Assembly: GCF_027409185.1 (NCBI RefSeq)
Contig: NC_084468.1
Location: 55,367,001-55,431,000, forward strand
From: Cynocephalus volans
Taxonomy: Eukaryota; Chordata; Mammalia; Dermoptera; Cynocephalidae
Reading direction: 5' to 3'
Length of the DNA stretch: 64,000 nucleotides
A program made the translations under genes and the position numbers. This document shows, one piece after another, positions 11,788 to 22,568 of this stretch. Position 1 is the first letter of the stretch. Each line of letters starts with the position of its first letter. Below the pieces are notes generated by a model, which ran no database searches, was not told where the DNA came from, and saw nothing but the letters and a program-made list of their open reading frames with translations.

Positions 11788-13599
11788 AAAAATCTCAGCA
11801 AGTTATTTTGAGAATATCAACAAACTGTTTCTAATGTTTCTGTGGAGAGTCAAAAGGCCCTGAATGGCCAACACAATACTGAAGAAGAGTTGTCACTACC
11901 TGAATTCCAGACTTTCTATAAAGCTGCAGTAATCAAGACAGTGTGGTATGGAATAAAAACAATCAACAGATCAATGGAATATAATAGAAAACCCATAAAT
12001 AGACCTACATAAATATAGTCAACTGATCTTTGACAAAGGTGCAAAAGCAGCACAATGGAGAAAAGATAATCTTTCTACAAATAGTACTGGAACAACTGGA
12101 CATCCCCAAGCAAAAAAAAAAAAAAAAAATTAATCTAGAAATAGATCTTCCACCCTTCATGAAATCAACTCACAGTGGATCACAGACAAGTATAAAATGT
12201 AAAACCATGAAAGAAATAATTGATATGCTAACTTTATTAAAATTAAAAATTCTCTGTGAAAGAAGCCATTAATAAAATGAAAATACAAGCCACTGACTGG
12301 GAGAAAATGTTTGCAAAAGACATATCAGACAAAGAACAGTTACCCAAAATATGCAAAGAATTCTTAAAACTTAATAATTAGAACACAAATAACCTGATTT
12401 AAAAATAGACCAAAGACCATAACAGACACCTCACTAAAGAAGATATACAGATGGCATATAATTATATAAAAAGATGCTCTAAATCATATGTCATTACTGA
12501 AATGCAAATTTAAACAACAATGAGATACTACTACACCTCTTAGAATGTCCAAAATCCATAAAATGATAACACCAAATGCTGATGAGTATGTGGAGAAACA
12601 CAAATTCTCATTCATTGCTGGTAGGAATACAAAATGGTACAGTCACTTTGGAAAACAGATTTGGGTTTCTTAAAAAATTAAACATATTCTTACCATTAAA
12701 ATCCCTCAGTCATGCTCCTTGATATTTACGTAAAGGAGTTAGAAACTTATGTTCACACTAAAACCTGCACACAGATGTTTATAGCAGCTTCATTCATAAT
12801 TGCCAAAACTTGGAAACTACCAAGATGTCCTTCAGTAAATGAATGGATAAATAAACTGTGGTACATCCAGACAATGGAATATTATTCAGGGCTAAAAATA
12901 AATGAATTATCAAGCCATGATGAGACATGAAGGAAATTTAAATGCATATTACTAAATGATAGAAGCAATTTTGAAAAGACCACGTCCTGTTAGATTCCAA
13001 CTATACAACATTTTGAAAAAAGCAAAACTATGAAGACAGTAAAAAAGAAATCGGTGGCTACCAGATTTTAGGGACAAGGAAGAGATGAATAGGTAGAGCA
13101 CAGAATAGGTAGAGCACAGATGAACAGGTAGAGACTTTTAGGGCAGTGAACTTTCTCTCTATCATGATACTTAATGATGCATTTGTCCAGACCCACAGCA
13201 TGTAGAGCACCAAGAGTGAGCCCTAATGTAAACTACTGACTTCGAGTGATAAAAATGTATCAATGTAGATTAATCAGTTTTAACAAATGTACCACTCTTG
13301 TGGGGCATGTTAATAGTGGAGCAGGTGATACATGTGTAGGTGCTGAGAATATATAGGAAATCACTGTACCTTCCACTCAGTTATGCTCTGAGTCTAAAAC
13401 TACTCTAAAAAATAAGTCTATTTAAAAATGGCATGTTTCATAATAAAACTGAAATTGAACAACACGTTAAGATCAACTTATCAAGTTTATTTAATGCGGA
13501 TGATAAAATGATCTCAAATGTGAACAAAGTTCTAAACATGCACTCTAAATCTATCCTTAGCAGTCCATAACTCAAGGGAGCATCATTTTGAAACAATCA

Positions 13600-13690
13600 G
13601 AAATCTTTTTTTCTCATTTACTAAATAAGAGGATTAGAATAGCCAATTATCTAAGGTCTTCTCAGATCTAAGATTCTGTGTCATATTTTT
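13600..13690 (+). repeat. MIR-like tail fragment
   Basis: 'ctcatttactaaataagagg', 'attagaatagccaattatct' and 'aggtcttctcagatctaaga' follow the order of a known MIR-type 3' part. Short and diverged. Confidence 0.4.
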
Positions 13691-14490
13691 CTCAGAATTT
13701 TCAAAGAACGATCCATCGATATGAAACAGTGGTTGAATTAGATGGTTCATGTAACCCATGTAATGGAGAGTGATTTAATTATTAATAGCATAATGTTATT
13801 AAAAAATTACTGTGATTGGAAAGCAGATTGACAGGTGCAGAAATTGGCAACCTTGAGTTTGAATGTTATGGAGATCTAGGGGAGGGAAGTGCTCAGGCTT
13901 GAAAAATTGCGTGAGTAGAAGTAACATTACCTAAATGGTGAACATTGGAAGGTGTTGGGGGGTTATGTTTTAGAGGCACAAATCTGAGTTTTGATTTGGA
14001 CAGGCACTATTTGATGGTGCGTGCTAGATATTGGATTAGGCAATTGATTTGTATTGTGCAGTATATAGAGATAATGAATAAGAATATTTTAAGGCTTTAA
14101 AATGTATTGCCAAATTGCCCTTTAAAGCATTTGTACAATTTATCATGTCCACTGTCCTATTATGAGCGTGCCTATTTGTTCACACCATTGCCAGGTGCTA
14201 GCTAATATTTAATGCATATACTATCTTTGTTTTACTGTTTTGTTTTATTTAAAACAAAATAACACCTTTTGGGAGAAAAAATATACAGAAGATTGCTTTA
14301 GAAAACTTAGTCTGTGGTGTAAATTTTTCTGAAGATGGCATAACTGGATATAAGTGGTAAAATAACAGAAATTACAAATTATGGTAATTTTGTTTGGGTT
14401 GCAAGACATAGAAGCCTCAATTTTAGATTTGATGAATTTGAGGTGATGTGAAACTAAAATTACCTATCCGAGCAAGTATTGGTGACTTTA
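13691..14490. other. Mostly unassigned; weak L1 remnant
   Basis: Around 14090-14220 'ttgccaaattgccctttaaa' and 'gtgcctatttgttcacacc' recall a reverse-complement old L1 ORF2 end. The remainder is unrecognised. Confidence 0.35.
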
Positions 14491-15022
14491 TGTATTAATT
14501 ATCAATTGCTACATAACAAATCACAAAAAACTTAGAAGTTTAAAATCACATGCATTTATTATGTCACAATACCTGTAGGTCATGAATCTGAGCATGGCTT
14601 GGCTGGATCCTAGACTCAGGGTCTTTAAGATTGCTATCAAGGTGTCAGCTGGGCTGTGTTCCTTCTGGAGCTAGGGGTCCTTTTTCAAGTTCACATGGTT
14701 GTTAGTAGAATTCAGTTTCTTGTGGTTGAAAGATTGAGGTCCCCATTTTCTTGCTGACTGTCAGGCAGGAGAAGACCTCAGCTTTTAGGAGCCACCTTTA
14801 CTTCCTTGCTTTGCAGTTTACTTCCTCAAGCCCAGTAGGAGAATCTTATTCTACTCTGCTAAAATGGGGTATTATGTTGCAACCTTCAGGAGTGACTATC
14901 CCTCACTTCCCCATATTCTACCAGCTAGAAGCAAGTTACACATTTTGCCCACACTTAAGAGGAGGAGATTATACAAGGGCATGATTCATTAGGAGTCACC
15001 CTAGAGTATATTCATTACAACC
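14491..15022 (-). mobile_element. MLT1-type MaLR LTR
   Basis: Starts TGTATTAATTATCAATTGCT and reads as a reverse-complement MLT1 LTR: 'acataacaaatcacaaaaaa', 'gatcctagactcagggtct', 'caaggtgtcagctgggctgt', 'ttgttagtagaattcagttt', 'gaggtccccattttcttgct' and 'gaggaggagattatacaagg'. It is an old solo LTR. The right end is approximate because the usual 'cctaccaca' terminus has decayed. Confidence 0.7.
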
Positions 15023-16304
15023 AACCTTCAGGTTTCACTGTTCTAACAGGGAAAAAGGATCACTCTATGCTTTGGTTAGGATACATATGGCTACAAGTAT
15101 CAGAATTCCTTTCTGAAAATAAATAAAAATTAGGGAGTGTTTACTACCTCACAATGTTTGAAGAATAATGTAGGGCAATTACAACACTAATGTCTTATCC
15201 TGTTGAAGTAGCTAGTGATGGTGGTGGTTGCCATCTCTCTCCTATGCCATCCTCAGCACACGTGCTGTCTCTCCCCTCATGATCACAAAATTCAACTCCG
15301 TGTATAGTCATCAAGCAATGAAGAGACATAATGTCTTTCATTCACATTTAATAAGGAGGAAAATTTCCCAACAGTCTTCTCAGATCCCATTGGCCAGAAC
15401 CGGATTGCATAACTAGTCCTAGCAGCAGGAAGTCTAGGAATGCAAATGGCATTTTCTAACACTAGTTGTTTGGAAAGAAGATCAAAGATGGGACATGGGA
15501 GCATGGCTGTTGGGTGTAGCAGCAGAGACTGTCTTCCATATTATTACAAAACAATATATAATAAAAAATCACACCTTCTATTCAAAGCCTACATATAGAT
15601 ACAGTTTGGTATATCTAGAACTTGTAAAACAAAATGCACTCTCCCTAAAAGATTCCAATTTTCAACATATTAATAGGAAGCATCTGTTTTATTTCAGTTT
15701 TGACTTTGATTCTTGCAGAGAAATCTGTTTCTAATCTCTTACATAATAGTCCTTTTGAGAGAACGGAAATAACAATGAGATATTTCCCACCTTCTTCACC
15801 CTAAACTCACTGGAAACAAACTGCTTTCCTAAAGACTTCAAAGAGCTTCACAATTAGAAATGCTGATAGACAACTGGGTTTTAGATCTCCTTTTCAATAT
15901 GTTCAATATAATGTGTCTCTTTCAATTTCCCTTCTAAGGAAGCCTTTTCATGGAAGGTGACAGCATGTGCCTTTTTAAAATGAAGCCTTGGCTCAGGTCA
16001 AATGGAACTCCCTCCTATTATTCCTACTTAAAAGAAAAATATCACTTGATACCACAAACAGATTGGCCATAATTCAACAATGTCTATAGTTTCATATAAT
16101 ACATAGCACATTTGAAATCCTCAAACAAAAAAAAATTAAAGTTTTAAATCATGTGAGTGTCTTCCTATATCTCAAAAATTATTTTGAAAGACTTTTAGAC
16201 ACTAATACACTAAGGATTCAAATACAGACTTTCTGTAAACGAATATCCCTAAATAGCTAAAAAAGTTTTCTGTCTTTACCTGTTGCATTGCTGATAAATG
16301 GCAA

Positions 16305-16348
<44 letters not shown>

Positions 16349-17339
16349 ACACATATATATGTCAATGGATTATTTTTTCTGGTGATTAACTATTTTAAAA
16401 AATCTGTTCTTTCCTTTGTAGTATGGCTTGCAAATGAATATTGCTTGTTTTTGTTAAAAACAAGAAAAATGTTCCCCAGATATAACAAATTTTTTTTTAA
16501 TTTAGAAAATGGGATGTAAATAATTGAATAATTGAAATAATACATAATTTAAAACAATAGCAGTTAATAAATAGGATAAATCTTACCCAAAGCCAAATCA
16601 TGTTTTATATTAGACACCAAGGGGGGAAAATGTATTTTCATTCATCAAAAATATTTTTATACCATTTACTTCTTATTCCACCCTTCTCACAAAATGATAT
16701 TTTTATTTTTATTGTAGTTATGATTATTTTGGTATAAAATGACTCTGGATGTTTCCAGAATACAATTCTCATTATGGAAAAAAAAATTGTTAAATTTCAT
16801 ATTAACTCAACTTAAGTCCTTATTTAGTTAGATAATAATCTGTTTTTTAAAAATATTATGAAATATAAAATTTACTTCATGTCATAATGATAGGTAGTTA
16901 CTCAAACTTTATCTATGGTTGTATAAATCATATCAACTCTTCAATGTCTAGAATATCTTTCATGACACTGCTTTGATCTTTCCAGCTAGTTTCCCATTTT
17001 CCTCAAGAACCAACAGTACTTTAGCTATGTTCCTCTACTCACACCATATTTTATATATTATATTATATTTCTATTCTTGTTCCATCTATAAGCAACTTGG
17101 GGATAACATATAAGTCTATATTCCAAAGTTTACACTAAATCATTAATGTTAAGTGATGTTGAATGAATACATTGATTACTGACATGTTGAATAAATTGTA
17201 AATGTATGCAGGTTAATAAAACAAATAAACGTGTTCTAATAGATATATGATTTTACTACATATTCAGGTGATACTAGTGGTGTGGGTCTCTGAGAATGAA
17301 TGTGGGTCAAGACAGAAGGAATAAAACTATTTTCCCTAA
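15023..17339. other. Unassigned, with an old repeat-like block
   Basis: 15060-15530 is less AT-rich and contains strings such as 'gtggttgccatctctctcc' and 'cccaacagtcttctcagatcc' that look like an old interspersed repeat I cannot name. The rest is AT-rich with no recognisable content except the GT microsatellite at 16306-16346. Confidence 0.3.
16306..16346. repeat. (GT)n microsatellite
   Basis: About twenty uninterrupted GT dinucleotides followed by an ACAC/ATAT stretch, a natural hairpin-forming junction of alternating purine and pyrimidine. Confidence 0.95.
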
Positions 17340-17475
17340 CAATGAAAGCATATTAAATATCAGAAACTCTCTACATATTGTCTCAGTTAATCCACAAAAC
17401 AACAGTAGTTAGGTGTTATTTTTGTCTCCATTTTACAATAAGCAGCAGAAGAGGGATTCAAAGCCAGACAGGCTT
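17340..17475 (-). repeat. MIR SINE
   Basis: Reverse-complement MIR: 'tctctacatattgtctcagt', 'taatccacaaaacaacagta', 'ttgtctccattttacaataa', 'gggattcaaagccagacagg'. Confidence 0.65.
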
Positions 17476-17747
17476 GGTATCTTATACCACATGTTAAACC
17501 ACAATTTTATATGGAAAATTTGCAGAAAAATAACCAAAATTGGGATGAGAAGAAAAGAAATTTACAGCAGAAATGAAAATTCCTACAAAATAATTTCTCA
17601 AATAATAGATAGACTGTATCAAATTCAGTTCTAACATGTAATTGAGGTCCAAGTGGACTTAGAAGTACACAGGAAGCTTAATTAGAACATCTGATTCAGC
17701 TCCTGTTTTCCTCAAACAAGATGAGAACATAAGAATAGACTATTTCC

Positions 17748-17832
17748 AGTGGATTAGAGCATCGTCAAGGGTTCAGATCCTGTACAGCACAGGCCAGCTG
17801 ACCCCCACCCCAATAAAAAAGAAAAGAAAAAT
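17748..17832 (+). mobile_element. Decayed tRNA-derived SINE with A-rich tail
   Basis: The A-box half is mostly lost, but 'gtggattagagcatcgtcaa' leads into a box-B-like GGTTCAGATCC, then 'tgtacagcacaggccagctg' and an A-rich tail (AATAAAAAAGAAAAG). The flanks 'atagactattt' and 'atatggactgttt' could be a worn target duplication. Probably related to the SINE at 1248. Confidence 0.55.
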
Positions 17833-18867
17833 ATGGACTGTTTCGGGATTATAAAAGGTCCCAACAAATAATAACCTATCTATCTCTTTTGAGTTCTGAA
17901 CTGGACACAAACATTTTGATCAAAATGTCAGCTTCACTATTGAAATCGCTCAGTGGAGGTCACGGCTTTTGATCTGTGTACAAAGTGCTTACTAATACTG
18001 CTACTGAAATAGCCTTACCACTATCCTTTCCCACCCCCTTCCCTTTTCACTACTTGGCCGGACACCACAGGCCCCACTCTGAGGGTCTCAGCCAACCACT
18101 TCAAGATGATCTCAAAGCAAAAAGCAAACTAGACTGCCCTCTTTCTGCAAGTAGGCAGACACGAAAAAAGAACCACAAAAAGTCACTCAGCCCTTGAGGA
18201 AGAGTAAATAGCAGAGAGAAGGCGCAGTTGTTCTTGGTGGCTTTACTCCAAATAGTGACACAAAGTCAATGAAATACAGAATTCCCTTCAAAGGATTAAA
18301 CTTCTGGAAAAGGAACTGGCTGGAAGGAAAATGACCAAATAGACTAAATTAGGCTAACAGAGATCTGGATGGCAACACCCAATTAAACAGTAAAATCGCA
18401 CCTTCTGAGAGTATCAAGGACATATTCTTAAGAAAATTCATTCTTTGATTTAAATCAGTATGAAGGACATTGTATTGAGAAATTTATTTTATAAAATCAA
18501 AAACCTTGAAAATCCTTGGTCTTTGGAACCATATCGTGAACAGAAAGGTCTCAATAAAGTATCTTTAAATCAAGACAGTTCAAAATGATCGGGCAGACTG
18601 CTTGGACTTAAGGGACTCTCACAATTCTTTCTTGCTTCTGTCAGAACCAATCAGGATATTTCATCACTTCCTTTAGAATCAGTCAAAACCATCTGGGCTT
18701 ATGCAGTGTAAAATAAGTATACTTATAATTATATAATTATAATTGCATAATTATTATATGTAAAAGCTTAGCCACTATATTTAGAGACTGCTTCTGAATA
18801 TAGGTTTTCCTTGTCTTGCCTAGCAATTTTAATAATTTAAGCTCTGTCTTCCAGTTGCTCTCATTAT
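17833..18867. other. Unassigned sequence with an AT palindrome
   Basis: 18000-18360 is less AT-rich but not recognised. A perfect 20-base AT palindrome lies at 18723-18742, next to AAGTATACTT. Confidence 0.35.
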
Positions 18868-19393
18868 CTTTTTTTTATTGAAACAAAATTGATTGCACAT
18901 ATTTGTGCAGTACAGAGTTTCTTCTACTACTATCAATACCTGTGTACAGTATATAATGAAGAAATCAAGAAAATTAGTATACTCATCATTACAAATATGA
19001 TCATTCTTTCTGGCTCTTAACCAATATCTCACTAACCCCCCTCCTCCTCTACCTTTCCTACCTCTGGTAACAACATTTCTGTTCTCTCCTTTTGAAAGTT
19101 CAATGTGTTATTGCAATTGTCCTTTCTTTCTTATTTATTTATTTATAAGCTCCCACTTATGAGTGAGGACATGTGATATTTCTCTTTCTGTGCCTGGCTT
19201 ATTTCACTTAACATCATTTTCTTCAAACTCATCCATATCACTGTGAATAGCAGAATTTCATTCTTCTTTATGGCTGAGTAGTATTCCATTGTGTATTTTC
19301 CCTATTCAGTCATCCATTGATGGACGTGTAGGTTGGTTCCACATCTTGGCTATCAGAAATAAAGTGTCAATAAACATGGTGATTTCAAAGAAT

Positions 19394-19522
19394 GAATATG
19401 TTTTGTAATGACAAATATGCCACCTATATTGATTTGATCATCACATATAATACACAAATACTGATAGTCAACTCTGTACTTCACAAACATGTATATTCAA
19501 TGTTTCAATAATTTTAAAAAAT
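19394..19522 (+). mobile_element. Short sense L1 3' end inserted in the older L1
   Basis: TGATTTC lies immediately before (about 19379-19385) and is repeated after the insert (about 19523-19529). The insert reads like an L1 3' terminus ('gatttgatcatcacatataa ... aataattttaaaaaa') with a short A tail. The host sequence 'tgatttccatttctttggg' resumes normally. Confidence 0.6.
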
Positions 19523-20819
19523 GATTTCCATTTCTTTGGGTATATACCCAGTAGGGGGACTGCTGGATTGTATGACAGTTCTACCTGTAGTTTGAGAAAA
19601 CTCTGTGCTGTTTTCCATAATGGCTGCACTAATTTATAGTCCCACCAACAGTGCATGAGTTCCCCTTTTTCTTCATCTACAACAGCATTTGTTACCCTGT
19701 GTCTTTTTGATAATAGCCAGTCTAACTGGGATGAGACAATATCTGAATGTTTTGACTTCCATTTCCCTGATGCTTTGTGATGATGAACATTTTTTCATGT
19801 ACCTGTTGGTCATTTTTATGTCTTCCTTTGAGAAATGTCTATTCAGCTCCTTTATCCATTTTTAATTACATTATTCTTTTTTATTAAGTTCTTTGAGTTC
19901 TTTGTATATTCTGGATATAAATTCCTTGATGGATATAGAGTTTGCCAATATTTACTCCCATTATATGTTGGTTTTTCACTTTGTGATTGTTTCCTTTGCT
20001 ATGCAGAAGCTTCTTAGTTTGATATAATCCCATTTATTTATTTTTTTCTTTTGCTGCCTGTGTTTTTAAGGTCTTATTTATAAAGTATTTGCCCAGTCCC
20101 ACTTCCTAAAGTGTTTCCCCTATTTTTCTATCCTGGGAGTTTTATAGTTTCAGGTCTTATATTTAAGTCTTTAATCCATTTTGAGTTGATATTTGTACAT
20201 GGCAAGATGTACAGTTTCATTCTTTTATAATGGATGTCTTGTTTTCTCAGCACCGTTTAAGAGTCTGTCCCTTCCCCAATGCATGTTTGTGGTGCATTTC
20301 CCAAAGATCAGCTTTGCTGTAAGTATGTGGATTGATTTCTGGGTTCTCTATTCTGTTCCATTGGTCTATATGTCTGTTTTTATGCAAACCACACTGTTTT
20401 TGTTACTATAGCTTTGTAGTATAATTTGAAGTCAGGAAGTGTAACGTCTCTGGCTTTATTTCTTTTGCTCAGGATTGCTTTGGCTGTTTGGGGTGTTTTA
20501 CTGTTCCATATGAATGTTAGGACTTTTTTTCTATTTCTGTGAAGAATGTCAATGGTATTTTTATGGGAATTGCTTTGAATCTGTAGATTGCTTTGGGTAG
20601 TATGGACATTTTCACAATGTTAATTCTTCCAATCCATGAACATGGAATGTCCTTAAATCTTCGTGTGTCCTTTTCAATTTCTTTCACAGTGATTTGTAAT
20701 TCTTGTTATAGAGATCTTTCACCTTCTTGGTTAAATTAATTCCTATGTATTTCATTTTTTTGATAGCTATTGAAAATGGGCCTATGTTTTTGATTTATTT
20801 TTCTTCTAGTTCATTGTTA

Positions 20820-20824
20820 GAATA
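20820..20824. repeat. Left target duplication of MaLR provirus (GAATA)
   Basis: GAATA directly precedes the TGT start of the left LTR. It recurs at 29762-29766 directly after the right LTR. Five bases is the expected duplication for ERVL-class elements. Confidence 0.85.
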
Positions 20825-21224
20825 TGTATTAATTCACTTCTCTTGCTTATGACAAAATATGAGGAACTGGATAATTTATAAAGAAAATGAAATTTATTGC
20901 TTACAATTTTGGAGGCTGGAAAGTCCAAAGTCCAGGGAACACATCTGATGAAGGCCTTGGTGGTGAGAGTGACAACAGAGCACATGGCAGAAAGGTAGAG
21001 CAGAACGAGAGGGTAACCTCCTCATTCATTTTCCTTTTGAAGCTAACAGAACCACTCCCATTATTCCAACAATGGATCGATCCATTCATGAGGGAACAGT
21101 TCTCACAATCTAATCACCCCTTCATGGCCCCACCTTTCAAATACCATAATAGGATTTCCTACCCTCAACAGTTACAGTGGGGATTAAGTTTCAATGAGTT
21201 TGGGGGGACATTTCATCTGCTACA
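20825..21224 (-). repeat. 3' LTR of the MaLR provirus
   Basis: Reverse-complement LTR beginning TGTATTAATTCACTTCTCTT and ending ...CTGCTACA. It shares 'aatttataaagaaaatgaa', 'gaaggccttggtggtgaga' and 'ggggattaagtttcaatgag' with the right LTR, with many substitutions between the two. That divergence reflects time since insertion. A frame of 134 codons crosses it on the plus strand by chance. Confidence 0.88.
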
Positions 21225-22251
21225 TTCCAACCCTTACCCCCAAAAACTCATGTCCTTTTCACATACAAATACATTCATTTCATCTACATAGCCCCAAAGT
21301 CTTAACTTGTTCCTGTTCAAAAGTCTAAAGACCAAACTAGGAAATCAAAACAAGTTCTTTACTTCCAACATACAATGGTGGGACAAACATGGTATATATC
21401 CGCATTGCAAAAGGGAAAAATAGGCCAAAAGAAATGGGTAACAAGTCCCAAACAAGTCAAAAATCCAAAAAGACAGGCATCAAATCTCAAATTTGGAAAA
21501 TCATGTACCTTGAGTCCATGTTTGATGTCCCCTGAATGCTGATGCGAGGATTGAGTCCCCAGGGCCTTGTGCAGCTCCACTTACATGGTTTTCATCGTTT
21601 CCAGCCATGCTTTTAGCTCTCACATGCTGGCATTGCACACTGGTAGTTACACAAGTTGGGGGTCTCCATGAGTCCCACTCTCATGGCTCCATTAGGCGTG
21701 GCTTTGATGGGGTTTTCCTGTTACAATTCTGACCCCATGTTTCCACTTGGCATCACTCTAACAAAGGTTCTGTATGGTGACTCTATCCCTGTGACAGATC
21801 TCTTCCTGGGCCCCTAGCCTTTTCCATACATTCTTTGAAATTAGGGTGAAGGCTCCCAAACCTCCACAGCTCTATCATTCTGCAAGCCAGAAGACCTAAC
21901 ACTACACACACACTACCAAGACTTCTGGCTTGCATTTTCCAAAGCTGTGGGTCCAGCCACACCTGGGGCCAATTTAGCCATGGGTGGAGCAGCAAAATCA
22001 GCTGAATTGCTGTTGCTATGGTGGCCCTGGACAGTGAGCTTGTGGAAGGCACCTCAGGCCTGTTCCCCAATACTATTCTGTCTCCCTCGTCCTCTGGGCT
22101 GTAATGGAAGAGGCAGCCTTGAAGATCACTGAAATACCTTTAAGGTCTTTTTTCTCTTTTCTTGATAATCCACTACTTCTCTAGTAATGTCCTTAGCAAA
22201 TGGTCACTGGGCTACACCTTTGTGGCTTGGTTGAAAATTTTCCAATATTTG

Positions 22252-22267
22252 CCCTCTGCTTTCTTTT
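22252..22267. repeat. Left target duplication of the full-length L1
   Basis: CCCTCTGCTTTCTTTT here matches CCCTCTGCTTTTCTTTT at 28867-28883 with one extra T. These lie exactly where the MaLR internal sequence is interrupted and resumes, as expected for L1 target-primed reverse transcription. Confidence 0.85.
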
Positions 22268-22568
22268 GTTTTTTTGTTTTGTTTTCTTTTTGTTTTTTTA
22301 ATTTTTATTTTTTATTGTAACCGTTGATTGTACACATCTGTGGGGTACAGAGTAGAATGTCAGTACTTGTGTTCAATGTGTGAAGCTCAAATCAGAATAA
22401 TTATTACATTTAACAATACACAGTGTCATTTTTTGTGGCCCTTTATCAATTCCTCACTTTCCACACCTCCCCGTATCCCACCTCTGATAACCTCTGTTCT
22501 CTTACTGAAAGTTAAATGTAGCATTGTGTTTGTTATATCTTTCTTTCTTTCTTTTATATGCTTATTTT

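Larger units (their letters stand above)
9783..13432 (+). mobile_element. L1M element, 5'-truncated, interrupted twice
   Basis: Plus-strand L1 starting inside ORF2 at the 'ctataaggccagcattaccc' region (reverse transcriptase) and running through the ORF2 C-terminus to a 3' UTR. Its tail resembles old L1M families ('accactcttgtggggcatgtt ... aaactactctaaaaaataagtc'). Frames are broken throughout. A solo MaLR LTR (10032-10441) and an antisense L1 insert (about 11185-11787) split it, and both breaks show target duplications. The element was therefore in place before those insertions. Confidence 0.8.
18868..20824 (-). mobile_element. Older L1, 3' part (outer host of the nest)
   Basis: Begins with the T-rich complement of an A tail at 18868 and continues as reverse-complement 3' UTR and ORF2 C-terminus ('gctcccacttatgagtgagg', 'tggctgagtagtattccatt', 'ttgggtatatacccagtagg'). 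It runs to a reverse transcriptase flank that stops at GAATA (20820-20824). The same L1 resumes at 29767, so 29762-31186 is its continuation. A sense L1 fragment interrupts it at about 19394-19522. Frames are decayed. Confidence 0.85.

Noticed and set aside
20887..21291. 134-codon plus-strand open frame
   Set aside because: It lies on the antisense side of a MaLR LTR and internal region, and its translation follows the LTR consensus, not a protein family.
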